Assembly (NCBI GenBank): GCA_035610365.1
Contig: CM069436.1
Span: 62,263,505-62,327,504, forward strand
Reading direction: 5' to 3'
Length of the DNA stretch: 64,000 nucleotides
Source of the DNA: Aquatica leii
Taxonomy: Eukaryota > Arthropoda > Insecta > Coleoptera > Lampyridae
Of the stretch, positions 57,935 through 64,000 are shown piece by piece (position 1 is the first letter of the stretch; each line of letters opens with the position of its first letter). Below the pieces are notes generated by a model. It was not told where the DNA came from. It ran no database searches and saw only the letters and a program-made list of their open reading frames with translations. Made by a program: the position numbers and the translations under genes.

Positions 57935-59884
57935 TGGGAGCGTTGAAATATTACGTACCGCATCGTAGGGGAGGAGGGTATCACATCGAATGTTATCTTT
58001 TGTGACATTTGGGCGAGGGGGCTATTTGCAAAATGTTACGTAACTAACGCGCTAACGTAAAAGGTTCAATAATTAAATAATGTTATTATTAATTCATTTT
58101 GTTTAGAATTCTCTTATAACTTGATTGGTTATTATTATAAAACGTCTTTGGAATCAACTTTATATTTGTGTTTATTGGAAAATGTTTGCAAGCTTACATT
58201 TCTGTTGATGTTAACATGCAAATCTGATTTTGCATTTTGAGCCGGGTTTGAGTGGCAATTATACGTTAGAGGATTTATAATTGTTACAATGAATTGGGAT
58301 TTTATTGTAAATATGAACATTTAGTTAACTTCATCGATCACAAAATTCCTGCGACTTGTTCTGGTGCTATAAATAACTGATACTTAATCCCACACAAGAC
58401 CCAAAAAAACAGTGCACCGTGCGCATTGGAACTTTTTTTTCAAAATAAAGACCGAATGATAACAAAATCCGATATTTAAAAAAACATGTTTATTTTTTAG
58501 AAAGGAGTAAATTCAGTAAGCAAAAAATGTCAAAATAAATATAAATCGAAAATTATGGTTCTGTTGCGTTACTATCCTAAGTTATTATTGATACCGTAAT
58601 TAAAAACAAATAAAAACCAATATTATGATGTTGATGTTTAATTTAGTTCTGAGAACACATTTCTTCTCAGTAATTTGCCGACACCAAAAATAAAAGTAAA
58701 TACATAATAACATAATAACACAAGACGTAATATTTAAATTAAGCTAAATAAGAACTACACATTCTTTCCAAATACACTAAAAACGAACTCGAAGATAACG
58801 TATTTACAGATGTTTAAATGAGGTAATGTCACGTGGCCAGTCAAAATATGTACACAAATAAATAAGTACATAGCAAAAATAAAGCCAAATATGTATAACT
58901 GTTTTTAATTAATCTAATTATTGATAGTTAATTTTTAATTGCGCAGCATAATTTCGCAGATTTATTTTTGCAAACTTATCATATTGTTGTAAAATGTCAA
59001 TTTTTTCTTTATTTAAACTAAGATCACGATTCCTGATTACTCAAAATTTATTCAAAAATTTAAAACAAAGCTTATTCAATCAACTAAGATAGTAAGATAA
59101 GTTAGTGAGTGGGTTGACGCTCAGCCATGCTAATTTTGGACGGCACATAGTCACCTTATCGACGATAACTGATAATTAGACTAGATCATATTAATTTACA
59201 GAAAAAATCACGAGCTTGTAAATAAACAAATAGATTGATAACATTATCCGTTATTCTAATAAGAATGAACTGTATTTGTTTTTGAAAGCTTTGTAACGTA
59301 TTCCAAGTTTGTTGCATATATTTCACCCAAATGATTCCTTTCGGTGCGTATTGCATTTTTTATCAATTATGACTAATTTGTGGTACATTTTTTACTTGAT
59401 CGAAAAATTATTAATTTATAACAGATGTCTTTGTGCTATATCTACGGGTTCAACAAGTTAAAACTTGGTTAAAACCAAATTTGAAAAAAAGTTGTCTGTG
59501 TTTACACATGATCGTTTTTGTTTTATCATGGTGAATGTCGTTATTCGTGGAATACAAGATTTCACACGAAATGACAATACTTTTTTTTCGTGTTATCATT
59601 TATTGCTTTCTTTTGCTCGATTTTAAACATGAGGATGAACATACATTCTGTAACTTGACAAAAGTTTCTTTATTTTTTGTTAAATTTTTATTGATTCTGT
59701 TTTATAATAAATAAATATGTATACATTTTTATAATAAGTATTTTTTATAGAGGGAAGGGGGTTAAATTAATTATTACGTATTATTTGAAAAGGGGTTTAA
59801 GTAACTGTTACAAAATGGACAAAGGGGAGAGCTGTCGGCAAAACTGTTGTAAATTGGCTTACGTAATATTTGAACGCCTCCTTT
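57935..59884. mobile_element. Inverted-repeat element or pair of inverted MITEs
   Basis: GGGAGCGTTGAAATATTACG at 57935 is mirrored by CGTAATATTTGAACGCCTCC at 59862-59881. Next to each end lie G-rich tracts (GGGGAGGAGGG; AGGGAAGGGGG) and further TTACGTAAC/GTTAC motifs. The 1.9 kb between them has no coding capacity. Either one long non-autonomous element or two facing MITEs. Confidence 0.6.
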
Positions 59885-60269
59885 GCTGTAATTCAGAAAT
59901 TTTCTTCTACGAGGCGAATCGTCAAAATTAAACTCTAATAATGATTCATTTGTAAGTGAATCTGGATTGTTGAAACTACCAGGTAGTGTAGAACTCGCCT
60001 ATGAAGTTGTAAGAATACAGATAAGGCAATTCATACCTGCATAAAAATCTTGTATAGATGTTTTGTATTCATAACATACCTGTTATATGTAATAACACTA
60101 CAGTATATTAAAATTTATAAACATACTAGAAATTTTATCAAATATAGCAGTTTGAAGTTGCCAATATAGGCATTATAAAAAATTCAGAATTATTAAAAAA
60201 AGAACAGATTTCAAAAACATACTTGAAATAAAATGCACTAAAAAGTAAAAAAATAATTAATTGTCGATA
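59885..60269. other. AT-rich stretch, no gene seen
   Basis: No element ends or domains were recognised between the inverted-repeat element and the gypsy fossil. Confidence 0.5.
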
Positions 60270-62690
60270 CGTGAGACACCCTGTCATAATCCCTGTGGTT
60301 TTCCACGTTGGATTTAAAGAGAGGTTACTGGCAGGTATAATTGGAATCCAAGGATCGTGAAAAAAACAGCTTTTACGATTGGAACTGGTTTGTAGGAGTT
60401 GAACGTAATGTCCTTCGACCTGTGTAACGCTTAAGCGTTTGATGGAAACCATTTTGCGATTACTGTATTGGAAAACGTGATTGGTTTATCTAAACGACGT
60501 GATTGTGATTGGAAAGTCGTTTGAAGAACACTTAAACAACCTAAAGGAAATGTTCCAACGACTACTTGGGACAAACCTAAAACTGAGCCCTAAGAAGTTC
60601 CATGTATTTAAGAGAGAAGTACAATATCTTGGCTACGTCGTATTTAGAAATGGAGTAAAGGCTGACCCAGACAAGGTTCGAACAGTACCAGCATGGCCAA
60701 GATCAATCGACAAACATCAGGTCCTATTATAGACGATTTGTACTCGGATTTGTCAATAGCGCCGAACCTTTGACGAAATTGACCGAAGAAAGAGCAGAAT
60801 TTAAATGAAATGAAGACTGCGGAAACGCTTTCGATCATCTAAAACAAGCCTTAGCCACTTTGCCAATTTTAAATTATCCAAGAAAAGATAGAAAATTTGT
60901 TTTGGATACCGATGCAAGTAATCAGCAAGTCCATAACAAAAAAACCACAAATATTTGTATAGACGAAAATTTTTACTAAAGACAGACCATGCCGACTTGA
61001 AATGGCTATTGCAATTTCGTCATCCGGAAGAACAAGTGGCAAGATGAATTGAGAGACTTCAAGAGTATGAGTACTGCGCAGAATACTGTACCGGAAGTAG
61101 TCATCAGAACGCTGATGTCTTGTTCAGAAGATCATGTCCGGCAAACTGTAGTCATTGTTCGCGACTCGAAGAAAAGATCGAATGTCTCCAAAGAACTGCT
61201 ATGGTTTATGACGAGTGGGAACTTGAGTAGTTGCATCGCGAATAAGAAAAAGTTACCGAGAGTACTTCTGAAATGGAAAGTAAACGGCCGACAATCAACC
61301 TGGGAAAAAGAGCGTGTTTTGGGTGAAAACATAAAAAAATACTAGGTGCAGTGGGACTCTTTAAAAGTAGAAAACGGTCTTTTTAAGCGATTTCTAGAGA
61401 GTGTCGAGAGCATGGAAAACAGACTGCACTTGGTAGTGTCGAAGAGCCGAGTTTTAGAGGTGTTGAAGCATCTTCACGATTGTACACAGGAGGACACTTT
61501 GGCGTAAAGAAGACATTGAGGAAAGTTTGAGAAAGGTTGTACTGGGTGATCTACAATAAGGACATCATGGAATGGTGTCGTAGGTGCACGGTCTGCGAAT
61601 TTGAAAATGGTCCAGCAAAATAGAGCAAAGCGCCGATGAAGCAATATGCAGTGGGAAACTCTTTAAAGAGAGTAGCGGTTGACATCGCATAGCCGTTCTC
61701 AAAATCTGATTCGGGGAACAAATACATCTTAGTGGCGATGGATTATTTCACGAAATGGACAGAGGTTTACGGCATACCCAATCAAGAAACAGTTACAATT
61801 GCAGACGTGTTAGTGAAACAGTTTTTCTGCCGGTTTGGAGTTACATTTCAATCAAGGCTGCTACTTTGAGTCTGCGTTGTTTTAAGAAGTTTGTCGACTG
61901 TTGGTAATTAAGAAAACTAGGACGACGCCTTTCCATCCTTAATGGCATGGTTGAATGAATGAATCAAACAATGGGAAAGTACTTAGCCAAAATAGTGTCC
62001 AAACACCAAAGAGACTGGAATCAGTACTTGCACCTTTTCCTAATGGCATACCGATCATCTGTTTACCGAAGCACACCATCTTGGGACATGCTCGGTCACG
62101 AAATACGACTGCCATGCGACCTCCAATTTCGATCAAGACTAGAAGAAAAAGTTGCGGAAGAAGACTACGTCAGCAAGTTGACGAAGAGGCTAGACGAAGT
62201 ACAGCTTCACTATATTAACAAATTGGCAGTACCTAAGCTTGGTTGTGGCTTAGATCAACTGAATTGGAAGACAGTTCAAAATATGTTGGAGGTCGTCTTC
62301 CGAGAAAAAGACGTTCAAGTGGTGGTCTGCAGTTACCATCCAAGTAAAATATCGGACCAGAAAAAATCTATTGACTGCTACTGTTATGCTCAAGGAAGTT
62401 GCCAAAATGGAGATAACTGCTGCTACCGCCACGATTCTTTCTACCGGTGTCGCAACCACTGTCCTGTTCTGGGACAGAATATTCTTAAGAAGGGGACAGT
62501 GAAGCGTTCTAGAAGTTATTGTCAACTTCGAGACAATGGCCGAATGATGTTGATCATTTTATACTTAGATAACAGAAATATATGAAAACTATTCAAAGAA
62601 GAAAAGAAAGTTGAAGCTAGTTTTTTCAAAAAAATCGAAAGTGTTAATAAGACTACTTTGTCGGTTTAAATAAATAAAGTGTTTAAGGCG
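60270..62690 (+). mobile_element. Ty3/gypsy retrotransposon (fossil)
   Basis: Plus-strand gypsy parts in family order: reverse transcriptase (60310-60720, with the VYLNDVIVIGKSFEEHL region), RNase H (60740-60930), the integrase zinc-binding segment (61430-61620, with paired His and Cys), the integrase core (61680-61900) and its C-terminal part (61950-62230). A possible 3' LTR region lies after about 62470. It is broken, with roughly ten or more disruptions, lacks a recognisable gag and 5' LTR, and looks old. Confidence 0.85.
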
Positions 62691-63150
62691 TGTGATAAGA
62701 TAAATATAACGGCGTGTAAGTGTACGTGTTTTTAATATAAACAAATGCATATACATAAGTTATATGCGGACATTATTTTTCTAGTGATAATAATTAATTA
62801 ATTAATTTTAAAACTGGTAACATAATTATGTATTAACTATTGTAACACCTTACTTAGGAGTTAACGAAAATGTGATACATTATCACTGTACAATTGACCG
62901 AATTAGGTATGACCCGCACTCAATCGGAAAATGGGGTGGGTGAGTTGTCAAATTAAATAAATAAATGGGCGCTAGGTAAATTGTATACCATACCTAAAAA
63001 ATTCAAGATTGAGCTCCAACTTACCAAGAGCTAACCGTAAGTCAAAAGTTGCAAAATACAAGTAATAAAACGAGCACAGTTGAAACACCATTAACAAATT
63101 TGAGGCTAAACGCCATCTCGTAGGAACGGAGCTACGTACGAGTTAATCCA
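62691..63150. other. AT-rich stretch, no gene seen
   Basis: No domain or element end is recognised; CGTAGGAACGGAGCTACG at 63119-63136 is a small local palindrome-like block. Confidence 0.5.
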
Positions 63151-63334
63151 CATGTAGGAAACTATGAAGTTGTTAGTTAGATAGTAAATATTACAACCGC
63201 GAATTTCAAAAAATGTATTTGAATTATACGCGGCATAATATTTCTAACTGTACTACGCGTAGTACAGTTAGAAATATTATGCCGCGTATAATTATATATA
63301 CTATCTAACTAACAACTTCATAGTTTCCTACATG
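63151..63334. repeat. Loop-less palindrome (fold-back)
   Basis: CATGTAGGAAACTATGAAG at 63151 is mirrored by CTTCATAGTTTCCTACATG ending 63334. The centre TACTACGCGTAGTA (63251-63264) is a perfect palindrome with no spacer. The left arm has about 30 extra bases (63191-63222) absent from the right arm. Confidence 0.85.
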
Positions 63335-63613
63335 TTGAAACACCATGTATATATATGTAGTTGTAGATATATTCTCACAAAACATAAATATGTACACAAA
63401 AAAAATAAGTAATTTTAACAATCGTTGGGTATGCAATTATTTAAATGGTACCATAAAAAAATTAGAAATAGCTTTCTATTTAAGCAGCTTAAATGTCGCC
63501 GTACATAGTTTTATAATAACAATAAAAATTATTGTACGTCTTTCAAAACATGCCTACCTCAACCAATTAATATAAACAAAACTGAATAACGCGTTCAAAT
63601 ATTAAAACAGAAG

Positions 63614-63922
63614 TTTGGTTTTTTTGGAAGAATACAATTACAGCAAATTCAATTAAGAATATATTTTTAATTAATTTGTGTTAAACACCATTTTTTGTTA
63701 CGTTTCGCACTACAAGTGCTTTTTCAAACATTGAATTTTGTTTATTTTTTGTTATTTTAATAATTATTGTGAGATAAAATAAAATTAATTAAATTGAAAA
63801 AGCACTCACTAGTAGTGCGAAACGTAACAAAAAATGATGTTTAACCGGTTTAACACAAATTAATTAAAAATATATTCTTAATTGAATTTGCTGTAATTGT
63901 ATTCTTCAAAAAAAAAACAAAT
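63614..63922. repeat. Long hairpin with hammerhead-like cores
   Basis: Arms of about 115-125 bp (63614-63727 and 63794-63922) around a 66-nt AT-rich spacer. Each arm holds GCACT...AGTGC followed by GAAACGTAAC, in opposite orientation. The arms are diverged slightly more than those at 16.3 kb. Confidence 0.8.
63790..63830 (+). ncRNA. Hammerhead-like relic (right arm)
   Basis: A TTGAAAA box in place of CTGATGA, stem II AGCACT/AGTGC, then GAAAC and GTA. The mirror copy lies at 63696-63730 on the minus strand. The first core box is badly eroded, so it is probably inactive. Confidence 0.3.
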
Positions 63923-64000
63923 TAAATGTTAACATAATACCAACAGCATTCTTCACTTTAATCAAATTAAAACAGAAGGTTTGTGCATTACTCTTAACTA

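Overview
The window looks like nuclear DNA of an insect. It is AT-rich, the two host loci have short GT-AG introns (45-64 nt) mixed with kilobase introns full of transposon debris, and the repeats are typical of arthropods: Ty1/copia, Ty3/gypsy, Penelope-like, non-LTR, pogo, mariner, IS630/Tc1-like and hAT elements plus fold-back elements. A beetle is a reasonable guess, but nothing seen here fixes the order. Much of the small ORF content is not genes.

Three host genes are well supported. (1) A complete class IA phosphoinositide 3-kinase catalytic subunit (p110; Drosophila Pi3K92E/Dp110 type) lies on the minus strand, 35355 down to 11936. I resolve 12 exons with matching splice phases, giving about 1071 aa (p85-binding, Ras-binding, C2, helical and kinase domains). 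(2) NSUN5, the 28S rRNA cytosine-5 methyltransferase, lies on the plus strand, 50568-53770, in four exons, about 697 aa, with a long lysine-rich tail. (3) VMA21, the V-ATPase assembly factor, is an intact single-exon gene (51051-51371) inside NSUN5 intron 1 on the same strand. The splice sites around it suggest one shared leader that is spliced either into NSUN5 or past NSUN5 exon 1 into VMA21.

Layout. 1-1690: 3' end of a copia fossil. 1.7-11.9 kb: gene-free AT-rich DNA with short repeats. 11.9-35.4 kb: the PI3K gene. Its four long introns hold a pogo-like transposase relic, a gypsy scrap, a Penelope-like element with a hairpin carrying two hammerhead-ribozyme-like cores, non-LTR remnants, a copia fragment, a broken copy of an unnamed transposase-like family, a hAT relic and a mariner fragment. 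37.4-42.7 kb: an IS630/Tc1-like relic split by a TIR element, a second pogo relic and a copia fossil. 42.7-49.6 kb: one very large fold-back element with arms of about 1.6 kb, one arm split by a 2.65-kb element that carries a 1-kb tandem duplication. 50.5-53.8 kb: NSUN5/VMA21. 54.8-56.7 kb: a hAT-type element with a perfect 8-bp target duplication, itself holding another element inserted at TA. 57.9-59.9 kb: an inverted-repeat element. 60.3-62.7 kb: a gypsy fossil. 63.1-63.9 kb: two long hairpins.

The most unusual signals are the hammerhead-like motifs at 8.1, 16.3-16.5 and 63.7-63.8 kb, the NSUN5/VMA21 nested arrangement, and the giant fold-back. All calls come from reading the sequence by eye; no database search or folding was run.
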